Below are positions 33,695 to 42,607 of a stretch of DNA of 64,000 nt, in pieces. Position numbers and translations under genes: made by a program. This DNA is from Enterobacter kobei. GTDB taxonomy: Bacteria > Pseudomonadota > Gammaproteobacteria > Enterobacterales > Enterobacteriaceae. The DNA lies in the NCBI RefSeq assembly GCF_018323985.1, contig NZ_AP024590.1:372001-436000 (forward strand), in the 5' to 3' direction. How positions within the stretch are numbered: position 1 is the first letter of the stretch; each line of letters opens with the position of its first letter. Under the pieces are notes generated by a model. It did not search any database. It was not told the origin of the DNA and was given only the letters and a program-made list of their open reading frames with translations.

Positions 33695-34630
33695 TCAGCT
33701 ACCCGCTTCCTGCAAACTGCGGGCGTACATGCGGCCTTCGGCGGCGAGCGCCAGCAGGCTGGGATCGTGCTCGCGGTTGCGGGGAAAGACGATGGCGATT
33801 TGCTGTTGCATTTGATATGGCTCGGCGAGTTTTAACAGCTGCACCGAGTTTTCATACACTTTCTTCATGCGGCCCGGCATCAGGGTAAAACCAACGCCTG
33901 CCTGCACCAGACTCAGCATCGAGAAAATGTCGTTCACGCGGGTGACGATCTCCGGCTCAAAGCCGGCAATGTGAAACGCTTCCTGAAAGCCGGCGTAGGT
34001 GGCAAAACCTTCCGCCAGTGAGACAAATTTTTGCTGACGGTAATCGCGCAAGTCCGCCGGTGCTGACATGTTGAGCGTGGCAGACGCGGGCGCAGCAAGA
34101 AAAATATCATCGTGAAACAGCGGCAGCACTTCGAGGCTGTTGCGATCGATTTGCGCCTCTGACAGGGAAATGATGATCGCGTCCAGTTCCCCGCCCTCCA
34201 GCATGTGCAACAGCGTTTCGTTAGAGCCCATAGTCAGCGCCATCTCCAGCTCCGGTCGGCGCAGCTTCATGCCCATAATCAGCCGTGGCACGGTTTCCAG
34301 CGTCAGCGAGTAGAGCGTCCCCACGCGCAGCCGTCCCTGACCGACGCCTGCGGCTTTACGCGCCTCTTCCAGACCGCGCGTCATCAGTTGCGTGACTTCC
34401 TGACAATACTCCAGCAGTGTCCATGCCGCTGGCAGCGGCATCAGGGTGCGACCTTTATGCACAAACAGCGGACAGCGCACGTTCTCTTCCAGCGTATGCA
34501 GCGCGCGATGTACGCTGACGCCGCTTAACGCCAGCGCTTCGGCGGTGCGGGCAATGTTCCCCTTCTCCATAAACGTCATGAAAATGGCGAGCTTGCGAAA
34601 CGTGATCTCACTGAGGATATCGTGGTTCAT
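33695..34630 (-). CDS. mdcR: LysR-type regulator of malonate genes
   Basis: This 311-residue LysR-type regulator matches Klebsiella MdcR. The winged helix covers residues ~10-70 (FMEKGNIARTAEALALSGVSV, ALHTLEENVRCPLF) and the effector domain follows. It is expected to activate mdcABCDEFGH with malonate as effector and to repress itself. The ATG lies only two bases past the yheS stop on the same strand with no clear ribosome site. It may therefore depend on read-through and re-initiation from yheS, or on a promoter inside yheS. Confidence 0.92.
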   Translation of the reverse strand: MNHDILSEITFRKLAIFMTFMEKGNIARTAEALALSGVSVHRALHTLEENVRCPLFVHKGRTLMPLPAAWTLLEYCQEVTQLMTRGLEEARKAAGVGQGRLRVGTLYSLTLETVPRLIMGMKLRRPELEMALTMGSNETLLHMLEGGELDAIIISLSEAQIDRNSLEVLPLFHDDIFLAAPASATLNMSAPADLRDYRQQKFVSLAEGFATYAGFQEAFHIAGFEPEIVTRVNDIFSMLSLVQAGVGFTLMPGRMKKVYENSVQLLKLAEPYQMQQQIAIVFPRNREHDPSLLALAAEGRMYARSLQEAGS

Positions 34631-34632
34631 GG

Positions 34633-36537
34633 TCAGTCGCTTTGCAGCATGGCCTCCAGCTGTTCCTGGGCTTCAAGCCATGCCATTTCACACTCTTCAA
34701 GCCCGGCTTTCGCGCTGGCCTGCGCCTGTAAACAGGCGGTGAGTTCGGCTTTACGGCTCTGGTCATACAGCTCGCTGTCACCCAGTTTCTCTTCTGCTGC
34801 GGCCTGCTGTGCCTGGAACTTTTCCATCTCTTTTTCCAGACGGGCGATCTCTTTGCGCAGCGGCTGTGTTTGCGTGCGCAGTTCAGCTTCACGACGCTTC
34901 TGATCTTTACGCGACTGGGCGCTGTTGACGTTGTCTTTCGCGCCGTCAGCAGGCTGGTTTTCCAGTTTCTGAATGTCGCTCAGCCACTGCTGATAATCTT
35001 CCAGATCGCCGTCGAAGGCTTCGACTTTGCCGCCGTGCACCAGATAAAACTCATCGGTGGTGGAGCGCAACAGGTGACGGTCGTGCGAGACGACGACCAG
35101 CGCGCCTTCGAATTCGATCAACGCTTCGGTGAGCGCCTGGCGCATGTCCAGATCCAGGTGGTTGGTCGGTTCATCGAGCAGCAGCAGGTTAGGGCGCTGC
35201 CAGACGATCAGCGCCAGTACCAGGCGGGCTTTTTCGCCGCCGGAGAAGCGTTCGGTCACTTCGCTGACTTTATCGCCCTGGAAACCGAAGCCGCCAAGAT
35301 AGTCGCGCAGTTTCTGTTCCAGCTCCTGCGGCGCAATGCGCGCCAGGTGCTGGATCGGGGATTCATCTGCGCGTAAAAATTCCAGTTGATGCTGGGCGAA
35401 GTAACCCAGTTTGATGCCTTTTGCCAGACCTATCTCACCGCTTACCGGGTTTAACTCGCCCGCCAGTAGTTTGATTAGCGTTGATTTACCCGCGCCGTTA
35501 CGCCCCAGCAGGCCGATGCGGGAGCCGGGCACGAGGTTAAGCTTGATGGAATCAAGAATGGTGCGATCGCCATACCCGGCGCTGACCTTTTCCATTTTCA
35601 GCAAGGGATTCGGCAGACTTTCCGGCGCGCGGAAGCTGAAGTGGAACGGGTTATCCACGTGCGCCGGGGCGATAAGCTCCATACGTTCCAGCATTTTCAC
35701 ACGGCTCTGCGCCTGTTTGGCTTTGCTGGCTTTGGCTTTGAAACGATCGATAAAGCTTTGCAGATGCGCCACGCGGGCCTGCTGGCTTTCGTAGGTGGCC
35801 TGTTGCTGGGCCAGGCGCGTCGCGCGCTGGCGCTCGAAAGCGCTGTAGTTGCCGGTGTACTCGAACATATTTTGCTGTTCGATATGAATGATTTTGTCCA
35901 CCACCGGATCGAGGAAATCACGGTCATGGGAAATCAAAATCAACGTGCCCTGATAGCTTTTCAGCCATTTTTCCAGCCAGATCACTGCATCAAGATCAAG
36001 GTGGTTGGTGGGTTCATCGAGCAGCAGTAAATCGGAACGGCAAATCAGCGCCTGCGCCAGGTTAAGGCGCATACGCCAGCCCCCGGAGAAGTCGCTTACC
36101 GGGCGCTCAAGCTGTTCATTTGAAAAGCCGAGGCCGTGCAGCAGGCTGGAGGCGCGGGAGCGGATGGTCCAGGCGTCGATGGCGTCGAGCTTGCCGTGCA
36201 CCGTGGCAATGGCATGACCGTCGTTACGTTCGTTGGCGGCGTTAAGCTCGGCTTCAAACTGCCGGTACTGGCGGTCGCCGTCAATCACGTAATCCAGCGC
36301 GGGTTCGCTGAGCGCCGGGGTTTCCTGATTAACCCACGCCAGCTGCCAGTTTGCCGGATAGGTGAAGCTGCCGCCGTCGGCGCTGAGTTCGTTTTTTAAC
36401 AGCGCCAGCAGCGTGGATTTCCCGCAGCCGTTTTTACCCACCAGCCCGACTTTCTGACCGGGGTTGATGGTGGCAGTGGCATTGTCCAGCAGGACGCGTA
36501 CGCCGCGACGAATTTGTAACGAGGAGAAAACAATCAT
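34633..36537 (-). CDS. yheS: ABC-F ATPase YheS
   Basis: This 634-residue protein has two ABC ATPase domains and no membrane segment, the ABC-F design of ribosome-binding factors. Walker A motifs are GLVGKNGCGKST near residue 32 and GLLGRNGAGKST near 345; signatures are DFSGGWRMRL and RFSGGEKARL. The C-terminal ~100 residues form a charged coiled coil (LRKEIARLEKEMEKFQAQQ). E. coli YheS is linked to relief of stalled ribosomes. It is divergent from kefG as in E. coli, but downstream of it mdcR replaces yheT. Confidence 0.94.
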   Translation of the reverse strand: MIVFSSLQIRRGVRVLLDNATATINPGQKVGLVGKNGCGKSTLLALLKNELSADGGSFTYPANWQLAWVNQETPALSEPALDYVIDGDRQYRQFEAELNAANERNDGHAIATVHGKLDAIDAWTIRSRASSLLHGLGFSNEQLERPVSDFSGGWRMRLNLAQALICRSDLLLLDEPTNHLDLDAVIWLEKWLKSYQGTLILISHDRDFLDPVVDKIIHIEQQNMFEYTGNYSAFERQRATRLAQQQATYESQQARVAHLQSFIDRFKAKASKAKQAQSRVKMLERMELIAPAHVDNPFHFSFRAPESLPNPLLKMEKVSAGYGDRTILDSIKLNLVPGSRIGLLGRNGAGKSTLIKLLAGELNPVSGEIGLAKGIKLGYFAQHQLEFLRADESPIQHLARIAPQELEQKLRDYLGGFGFQGDKVSEVTERFSGGEKARLVLALIVWQRPNLLLLDEPTNHLDLDMRQALTEALIEFEGALVVVSHDRHLLRSTTDEFYLVHGGKVEAFDGDLEDYQQWLSDIQKLENQPADGAKDNVNSAQSRKDQKRREAELRTQTQPLRKEIARLEKEMEKFQAQQAAAEEKLGDSELYDQSRKAELTACLQAQASAKAGLEECEMAWLEAQEQLEAMLQSD

Positions 36538-36685
36538 AGAGCGCCGTTATGTTCCGACTATATTAATTTGTCATTATGATATTTTAGGGTAGTGGGCGAT
36601 CCGCCGCACCGGGGCGCCATGGTAGCCCAAAACGAAGCTTATACACAAAATCATTAAAATGACGTGCACGACGCCCGGGAGGGGA

Positions 36686-37240
36686 ATGATGTCACCAACA
36701 GCGAAAGTATTGCTGTTATATGCCCATCCGGAATCCGGAGAGTCGGTCGCCAACCGGGTCTTACTTAAACCGGCAACGCAACTCAACAATGTCACTGTGC
36801 ATGATCTTTATGCACATTATCCTGATTTCTTTATTGATATTCCCCATGAGCAGGCGCTACTGCGCGAGCATGATGTGATCGTGTTCCAGCATCCCCTCTA
36901 TACCTACAGCTGTCCGGCGCTGCTGAAAGAGTGGCTGGATCGCGTATTAAGCCGCGGCTTTGCCAGCGGGCCGGGGGGAAATCAACTGGCGGGAAAGTAC
37001 TGGCGTAGCGTCATCACTACCGGCGAGCCGGAGAGTGCCTATCGCTATGACGCCCTGAACCGCTATCCAATGAGCGATATTTTGCGCCCCTTCGAACTGA
37101 CGGCAGCGATGTGCAAAATGCACTGGCTTACGCCGATGATTATCTACCGTGCGCGGCGGCAACAGCCGGATGAGCTGGCGAGCCACGCCAGAGCGTACGG
37201 TGACTGGCTGGCCGCACCTGTTGCCACGGGAGGCCTGTGA
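36686..37240 (+). CDS. kefG: KefB ancillary NAD(P)H oxidoreductase KefG
   Basis: This 184-residue flavodoxin-like quinone reductase is needed for full activity of KefB. Family motifs are LLLYAHPESGES at the start, FQHPLYTYSCPALLKEWLDRVL in the middle and ITTGEPESAY. I chose the first of two ATGs at 36686 behind GGGAGGGG; the frame is open nine codons earlier. It overlaps kefB (TGATG). Together they give potassium efflux in response to toxic electrophiles. Confidence 0.95.
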   Translation: MMSPTAKVLLLYAHPESGESVANRVLLKPATQLNNVTVHDLYAHYPDFFIDIPHEQALLREHDVIVFQHPLYTYSCPALLKEWLDRVLSRGFASGPGGNQLAGKYWRSVITTGEPESAYRYDALNRYPMSDILRPFELTAAMCKMHWLTPMIIYRARRQQPDELASHARAYGDWLAAPVATGGL

Positions 37241-39045
37241 TGGAAGGTTCTGATCTGTTACTGGCAGGGGTGCTGTTCCTGTTTGCCGCCGTGGTGGCGG
37301 TGCCGCTGGCGGCGAGACTGGGTATCGGCGCGGTGCTCGGTTACCTGCTGGCGGGGATTGCAATCGGCCCGTGGGGACTCGGGTTTATCAGTGATGTGGA
37401 TGAAATTCTGCATTTCTCAGAGCTGGGCGTGGTGTTCCTGATGTTTATCATCGGCCTGGAGCTGAACCCGTCGAAGCTGTGGCAACTGCGGCGATCGATT
37501 TTCGGCATCGGGGCGGCGCAGGTATTGCTGAGTGCGGCGATCTTAGCCGGACTGTTAATGCTCACGGAATTTTCGTGGCAGGCGGCGGTGATTGGCGGGC
37601 TGGGACTGGCGATGTCTTCGACGGCGATGGCGTTGCAGTTGATGCGCGATAAAGGCATGAACCGCAATGAAGGCGGGCAGCTCGGCTTCTCGGTGCTGCT
37701 GTTCCAGGATCTGGCGGTGATCCCGGCACTGGCGCTGGTGCCGCTGCTGGCGGGTAACGGCGACGAACATCTGGACTGGATGAAGATCGGCATGAAAGTG
37801 CTGGCATTCGCCGGGATGCTGGTGGGCGGTCGTTATCTGCTGCGTCCGGTGTTTCGTTACATTGCCGGTTCCGGCGTGCGGGAAGTGTTTACCGCCGCCA
37901 CGCTGTTGCTGGTGCTGGGATCGGCGCTGTTTATGGACGCGCTCGGGCTGTCAATGGCGCTCGGCACCTTTATCGCCGGGGTGCTGCTGGCGGAGAGTGA
38001 GTATCGCCATGAGCTGGAAATGGCTATCGATCCCTTTAAGGGGCTGCTGCTGGGGCTGTTTTTTATCTCCGTCGGCATGTCCCTAAATTTAGGCATCCTT
38101 TATACCCACCTGCTGTGGGTGCTGGTGAGCGTCATCGTGCTGGTGGCCGTAAAAGGGTTGGTGCTGTATGGCCTGGCGCGGCTGTACGGCCTGCGACGTT
38201 CCGAGCGAATGCAGTTTGCCGGCGTGCTGAGTCAGGGCGGGGAATTCGCTTTTGTGCTCTTTTCGGCGGCGTCATCCCAAAGATTGTTCCACAATGATCA
38301 GATGGCGCTGCTGCTGGTAACGGTCACGCTGTCAATGATGACCACGCCGCTGGTGATGAAAGTGGTGGATAAACAGCTGTCACGCCACTTTAACGGCCCG
38401 GAAGATGAAGACGAAGCGCCGTGGGTGGAGGATGACAAGCCGCAGGTGATTGTTGTCGGCTTTGGGCGTTTCGGTCAGGTGATCGGGCGTCTGCTGATGG
38501 CGAACAAAATGCGTATTACGGTGCTGGAGCGGGATATCAGCGCGGTCAACCTGATGCGTAAATACGGCTACAAAGTGTATTACGGGGATGCCACGCAGGT
38601 AGAGCTGTTGCGCTCGGCAGGCGCAGAGGCGGCGCAGTCTATCGTCATCACCTGTAACGAACCGGAAGACACCATGAAGCTGGTGGAAATCTGCCAGCAG
38701 CACTTCCCGCATCTGGCGATCCTGGCGCGTGCGCGGGGGCGTGTGGAAGCGCATGAGCTATTACAGGCAGGCGTGACGCAGTTCTCCCGTGAAACCTTCT
38801 CCAGTGCGCTGGAGCTGGGACGCAAAGCGCTGATCACGCTGGGCGTGCATCCCCATCAGGCCCAGCGCGCGCAGCTGCACTTCCGCCGTCTGGATATGCG
38901 CATGTTGCGCGAACTGATGCCGGTGCATAGCGATACGGCACAAATCTCCCGCGTCCGGGAAGCGCGCCGCGAGCTGGAAGAGATTTTCCAGCGCGAGATG
39001 CAGCAAGAGCGGCGGCAGTTTGACGGCTGGGATGAATTCGAGTGA
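37240..39045 (+). CDS. kefB: Glutathione-gated potassium efflux antiporter KefB
   Basis: This 601-residue protein has the CPA2 membrane domain (about 12 spans, residues 1-380, with GLELNPSKLWQLRRSIFG and FQDLAVIPALALVPLL) and a C-terminal KTN/RCK domain with the Rossmann motif VVGFGRFGQVIGRLL near residue 405. It exports potassium, acidifying the cell, when glutathione adducts form. Length equals the E. coli protein. The ATG shares bases with the kefG stop. Confidence 0.97.
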   Translation: MEGSDLLLAGVLFLFAAVVAVPLAARLGIGAVLGYLLAGIAIGPWGLGFISDVDEILHFSELGVVFLMFIIGLELNPSKLWQLRRSIFGIGAAQVLLSAAILAGLLMLTEFSWQAAVIGGLGLAMSSTAMALQLMRDKGMNRNEGGQLGFSVLLFQDLAVIPALALVPLLAGNGDEHLDWMKIGMKVLAFAGMLVGGRYLLRPVFRYIAGSGVREVFTAATLLLVLGSALFMDALGLSMALGTFIAGVLLAESEYRHELEMAIDPFKGLLLGLFFISVGMSLNLGILYTHLLWVLVSVIVLVAVKGLVLYGLARLYGLRRSERMQFAGVLSQGGEFAFVLFSAASSQRLFHNDQMALLLVTVTLSMMTTPLVMKVVDKQLSRHFNGPEDEDEAPWVEDDKPQVIVVGFGRFGQVIGRLLMANKMRITVLERDISAVNLMRKYGYKVYYGDATQVELLRSAGAEAAQSIVITCNEPEDTMKLVEICQQHFPHLAILARARGRVEAHELLQAGVTQFSRETFSSALELGRKALITLGVHPHQAQRAQLHFRRLDMRMLRELMPVHSDTAQISRVREARRELEEIFQREMQQERRQFDGWDEFE

Positions 39046-39054
39046 GGCAAAATG

Positions 39055-39255
39055 ATGACAATACGTAAACGCTTTATCGCCGGTGCGAAATGCCCGGCCT
39101 GCCAGGCGCAGGATACGCTGGCCATGTGGCGGGAAAATAATATTGATGTTGTTGAGTGTGTTAAGTGCGGTCATCAGATGCGCGAGGCGGATAAAGAAGC
39201 CCGCGAGCATGTTCGCAAAGAAGAGCAAGTGATCGGCATTTTTCATCCGGACTAG
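39055..39255 (+). CDS. yheV: Zinc-ribbon protein YheV
   Basis: This 66-residue protein has two CxxC pairs (CPACQ near residue 13 and CVKCGHQ near residue 36), a small zinc ribbon. It matches E. coli YheV; no function is known. Two adjacent ATGs exist at 39052 and 39055; homologue length favours the second. It follows kefB by a few bases and is probably co-transcribed. Confidence 0.9.
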   Translation: MTIRKRFIAGAKCPACQAQDTLAMWRENNIDVVECVKCGHQMREADKEAREHVRKEEQVIGIFHPD

Positions 39256-39349
39256 CGATATACCCCAGCTTTTTTTATGCTTAAGGGTACACAGGGGCAG
39301 AATTCCGTTACAATCTGCGCCAGCAATTTTCCCACGCTCAGGAGATATC

Positions 39350-39940
39350 ATGAAAGTAGCAAAAGACCTGGTGGTCAGCCTGGCCTATCAGGTACGTACA
39401 GAAGACGGTGTATTGGTTGATGAGTCTCCGGTGAGTGCGCCGCTGGACTACCTGCACGGTCACGGCTCCCTGATCTCTGGTCTGGAAACCGCGCTGGAAG
39501 GTCACGAACCTGGCGACAAATTTGATGTAGCGGTTACCGCAAACGAAGCCTACGGTCAGTACGACGACAACCTGGTACAGCGCGTACCGAAAGACGTCTT
39601 CATGGGCGTTGATGAACTGCAGGTTGGCATGCGTTTCCTGGCTGAAACTGACCAGGGTCCGGTACCGGTTGAAATCACTGAAGTGGAAGACGATCACGTT
39701 GTGGTTGACGGTAACCACATGCTGGCCGGTCAGAACCTGAAGTTCAACGTTGAAGTGGTTGCCATTCGTGAAGCAACGGAAGAAGAACTGGCTCACGGCC
39801 ACGTTCACGGTGCGCACGATCATCATCACGACCATGAACACGGTGACGGTTGCTGCGGCGGCCACGGCCATGATCACGGTCATGACCATGACCACGGTAA
39901 AGGTGGTTGCGGCGGTCACGGCGGCTGCGGTTGCCATTAA
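39350..39940 (+). CDS. slyD: FKBP-type peptidyl-prolyl isomerase and metallochaperone SlyD
   Basis: This 196-residue cytoplasmic protein has an FKBP domain interrupted by an IF chaperone insert (residues 1-145) and a C-terminal tail from about 146 extremely rich in histidine, cysteine and glycine (repeats of HDHGHDHDHG, CCGGHGHD, CGGHGGCGCH). The tail binds nickel and delivers it to hydrogenase maturation. It is known to supply host factor activity for phage phiX174 lysis. It ends at a bidirectional terminator shared with slyX. Confidence 0.97.
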   Translation: MKVAKDLVVSLAYQVRTEDGVLVDESPVSAPLDYLHGHGSLISGLETALEGHEPGDKFDVAVTANEAYGQYDDNLVQRVPKDVFMGVDELQVGMRFLAETDQGPVPVEITEVEDDHVVVDGNHMLAGQNLKFNVEVVAIREATEEELAHGHVHGAHDHHHDHEHGDGCCGGHGHDHGHDHDHGKGGCGGHGGCGCH

Positions 39941-39968
39941 TTCGGCACTGCTCCGGCACTGCACGATC

Positions 39969-39997
39969 AAAAAAAGCGGGTTAATCCCGCTTTTTTT
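39969..39997. terminator. Bidirectional terminator between slyD and slyX
   Basis: AAAAAAAGCGGG, loop TTAAT, CCCGCTTTTTTT. The T run is present on both strands, so it ends both convergent genes. Confidence 0.93.
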
Positions 39998-40017
39998 ACG
40001 TCTTACTTTTTTACGCC

Positions 40018-40236
40018 TTAATAGTGGGGCGGCGGCGTCTCTTCTGACTGAGAGGCGATATGCGACGGTTGGCTGGCTTTAATTTTGTCCGCCATCAGAC
40101 GCAGGTGCTCACGCATTTTCGCCATTTCCAGCTCATGTGCGGTGACCGTGAGGTTGAGTTCTTCGATGGTTATTTCCTGAAAAGCCAGACGACTTTCCAG
40201 TTCTGCCAGTCGCATTTCCAGCGTCATTTCCTGCAT
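40018..40236 (-). CDS. slyX: SlyX protein
   Basis: This 72-residue protein is largely a coiled coil (RLAELESRLAFQEITIEELN, then TVTAHELEMAKMREHLRLM) ending in the family tail EETPPPHY. Function is unknown. Adjacent ATGs exist at 40239 and 40236; the second gives the E. coli length. It converges on slyD and is divergent from fkpA. Confidence 0.92.
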   Translation of the reverse strand: MQEMTLEMRLAELESRLAFQEITIEELNLTVTAHELEMAKMREHLRLMADKIKASQPSHIASQSEETPPPHY

Positions 40237-40466
40237 CATTCACCTCTTTTGTCGTCATCGTTATTAGGCCAGGTGGCGGGCGGATTCTACTGAAGTTTAC
40301 GCCGTCGTGCAGCAATACGACGTCCTGAAGAAACTAATTTAAACAAAAATAGTCTGAAAAGAGGCGATTATCGGGGAAGTCCATATGTTGATTTCTTCCG
40401 CAACGTTTTATAGTACGCTTCTTATTAAGTTAACGAGGGGGAAACCCCCCGGCCCTGGAGAAATGG

Positions 40467-41288
40467 ATGAAATCACTGTTAAAAGTAACGCTGCTGGCAA
40501 CGACGATGGCTGTCGCATTGAATGCTCCGCTGACCTACGCTGCGGATACCGCTGCGAAAGCCGCACCTGCGGCAGACAGCAAGTCTGCATTCAAAAATGA
40601 TGACCAGAAATCGGCCTATGCGCTTGGCGCATCGCTGGGTCGTTACATGGAAAACTCCCTGAAAGAACAGGAAAAACTGGGTATCAAACTGGACAAAGAT
40701 CAGCTGATCGCGGGTGTTCAGGATGCCTTTGCTGATAAGAGCAAACTGTCCGATCAGGAAATTGAACAGACCCTGCAGGCTTTCGAAACGCGTGTGAAAT
40801 CTTCTGCCCAGGCGAAGATGGATAAAGACGCAGCAGATAACGAAACCAAAGGTAAAGCTTACCGTGACACCTTTGCTAAAGAGAAAGGCGTGAAAACCTC
40901 CTCTACCGGCCTGCTCTACAAAGTAGAGAAAGAAGGCACCGGCGACGCACCGAAAGACAGCGACACCGTAGTAGTGAACTACAAAGGTACGCTGATCGAC
41001 GGTAAAGAGTTCGACAACTCCTACACCCGTGGTGAGCCGCTGTCATTCCGTCTGGACGGTGTGATCCCAGGCTGGACTGAAGGCCTGAAAAACATCAAGA
41101 AAGGCGGCAAAATCAAGCTGGTTATCCCACCGGCGCTGGCCTACGGTAAAAACGGCGTTCCGGGTATTCCGGCAAACTCCACCCTGGTCTTTGATGTTGA
41201 GCTGTTAGACATCAAACCCGCACCGAAAGCGGAAGCGCAGGCTGAAGCCGCACCGGCTGAAAAAGCAGCAGAAGCGGATAAGAAGTAA
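40467..41288 (+). CDS. fkpA: Periplasmic FKBP-type chaperone FkpA
   Basis: This 273-residue protein has a signal peptide (KSLLKVTLLATTMAVALNAP, cut near residue 25), an N-terminal dimerisation and chaperone domain (to about 145) and a C-terminal FKBP domain (VVNYKGTLIDGKEFDNSY, GVIPGWTEGLKNIKKGGK). The end is rich in Ala, Glu and Lys. It folds envelope proteins. In E. coli it is in the sigma-E regulon; I see no clear sigma-E site here, only TTGATT and TATAGT 15 bases apart near 40388-40414. A strong terminator follows. Confidence 0.96.
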   Translation: MKSLLKVTLLATTMAVALNAPLTYAADTAAKAAPAADSKSAFKNDDQKSAYALGASLGRYMENSLKEQEKLGIKLDKDQLIAGVQDAFADKSKLSDQEIEQTLQAFETRVKSSAQAKMDKDAADNETKGKAYRDTFAKEKGVKTSSTGLLYKVEKEGTGDAPKDSDTVVVNYKGTLIDGKEFDNSYTRGEPLSFRLDGVIPGWTEGLKNIKKGGKIKLVIPPALAYGKNGVPGIPANSTLVFDVELLDIKPAPKAEAQAEAAPAEKAAEADKK

Positions 41289-41298
41289 GCACGCTGAA

Positions 41299-41330
41299 AG
41301 CCGCCGCCTGAATGGGCGGCGGTTTTTTAT
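41299..41330 (+). terminator. fkpA terminator
   Basis: An 8-bp GC stem CCGCCGCC/GGCGGCGG with a short loop is followed by six T. Confidence 0.93.
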
Positions 41331-41370
41331 TGCAGGGCCGTTATATACTCCACCTGACGCGCTGGTGTTC

Positions 41371-41498
41371 TACAGCGCCGCGGAGTTAATTAACGCTGGC
41401 AAGCATTGCCTGCGCTGTATTAACTTAGTTGTCCGTGTAAATGATGAGCCTGCCCTGAAAAGTTAACGACAGGCTCCTGAAAAGGAGTGTTTTTTTTC
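41371..41498 (+). promoter_or_regulatory. Possible structured leader before yheO
   Basis: Three pairings can be drawn. TACAGCGC (41371) pairs with GCGCTGTA (41412). GAGCCTG (41446-41452) pairs with CAGGCTC (41470-41476). CTCC (41474-41477) pairs with GGAG (41484-41487), a small hairpin followed by eight T (41490-41497). The last two share bases and exclude each other, and the GGAG is also the ribosome site for yheO at 41499. This looks like a terminator or ribosome-site switch, but folding has not been computed. Confidence 0.4.
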
Positions 41499-42221
41499 AT
41501 GTCCAGGTCGCTATTAACCAACGAAACCAGTGAGCTTGATTTACTGGATCAACGTCCCTTCGATCAGACTGACTTCGATATCCTCAAATCCTACGAAGCG
41601 GTAGTGGACGGGTTAGCGATGCTCATTGGCTCCCACTGTGAAATTGTATTGCATTCGTTGCAGGATCTTAAATGCTCCGCCATCCGCATTGCTAACGGTG
41701 AACACACCGGCCGCAAAATCGGATCGCCGATCACGGATCTTGCCCTGCGTATGCTGCATGACATGACCGGTGCGGATAGCAGCGTCTCCAAATGCTATTT
41801 TACGCGCGCCAAAAGCGGCGTACTGATGAAGTCTGAAACCATTGCCATCCGCAACCGTGACCATCGGGTTATCGGGCTGCTGTGTATCAATATGAATCTT
41901 GATGTGCCGTTCTCGCAGATTATGAGCACCTTTGTGCCGCCGGAAACGCCGGATGTCAGCTCCTCGGTTAACTTCGCCTCCTCGGTGGAAGATCTGGTAA
42001 CGCAAACGCTGGAGTTCACCATCGAAGAAGTGAACGCCGATCGTAACGTCTCTAATAACGCAAAAAATCGTCAGATCGTGTTGAATCTTTACGAGAAAGG
42101 CATTTTCGATATCAAAGACGCGATTAACCAGGTCGCCGATCGTCTGAATATTTCCAAGCACACGGTGTATCTCTACATTCGCCAGTTCAAAAGCGGCGAC
42201 TTGCTGGGGCACGAGAAGTAA
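41499..42221 (+). CDS. yheO: Putative regulator YheO
   Basis: This 240-residue protein of the YheO family has a PAS-like sensing domain (residues ~25-140, with LAMLIGSHCEIVLHSLQDL and KSGVLMKSETIAIRNRDHRV) and a C-terminal helix-turn-helix (AINQVADRLNISKHTVYLYI, about 205-224). It is probably a DNA-binding regulator with an unknown ligand and targets. I chose MSRSLLTNE at 41499, not the ATG four codons earlier, to match homologues. It overlaps tusD by one base, so it may control sulfur relay expression. Confidence 0.9.
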   Translation: MSRSLLTNETSELDLLDQRPFDQTDFDILKSYEAVVDGLAMLIGSHCEIVLHSLQDLKCSAIRIANGEHTGRKIGSPITDLALRMLHDMTGADSSVSKCYFTRAKSGVLMKSETIAIRNRDHRVIGLLCINMNLDVPFSQIMSTFVPPETPDVSSSVNFASSVEDLVTQTLEFTIEEVNADRNVSNNAKNRQIVLNLYEKGIFDIKDAINQVADRLNISKHTVYLYIRQFKSGDLLGHEK

Positions 42222-42607
42222 TGCGTTTTGCCATTCTGGTCACCGGTCCTGCCTATGGCACGCAGCAGGCCAGCAGCGCGTGGCAGTTTGCCCGGGCCGT
42301 GCTGGCAGCCGGCCATGAACTGGTCAGCGTGTTTTTCTATCGTGAGGGTGTTTATAACGCCAATCAACTTACTGCCCCGGCCAGTGATGAATTCGATCTG
42401 GTGCGCGCCTGGCAACAGTTGCACGCTGAGCATCAGGTGGCCCTGCACATTTGCGTGGCAGCCGCCTTGCGTCGCGGCGTGATGGACGACGCCGAAGCCC
42501 GCCGTCTGGGTCTTTCCGGCGCGAATTTACAGCCTGGTTTTGAACTGAGCGGCCTGGGCTCGCTGGCAGAAGCCGCGCTGACCTGCGATCGGATGGTGCA
42601 ATTCTGA
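42221..42607 (+). CDS. tusD: Sulfur transferase subunit TusD
   Basis: This 128-residue DsrE-family subunit of the TusBCD complex accepts persulfide sulfur from TusA and passes it to TusE for 2-thiouridine formation in tRNA wobble bases. The active cysteine is C78 in HICVAAALRRG, the same position as in E. coli. It overlaps yheO and tusC by single bases. Confidence 0.96.
   Translation: MRFAILVTGPAYGTQQASSAWQFARAVLAAGHELVSVFFYREGVYNANQLTAPASDEFDLVRAWQQLHAEHQVALHICVAAALRRGVMDDAEARRLGLSGANLQPGFELSGLGSLAEAALTCDRMVQF

Noticed and set aside
39780..39940. Repetitive CAT/CAC-rich DNA at the end of slyD considered as a repeat array or CRISPR
   Set aside because: It is the coding sequence for the known histidine-rich tail of SlyD; there are no regular spacers.
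40385..40600. 71-codon frame across the fkpA leader and signal peptide
   Set aside because: It overlaps fkpA in another frame, has no homologue I recognise and follows no clear ribosome site.
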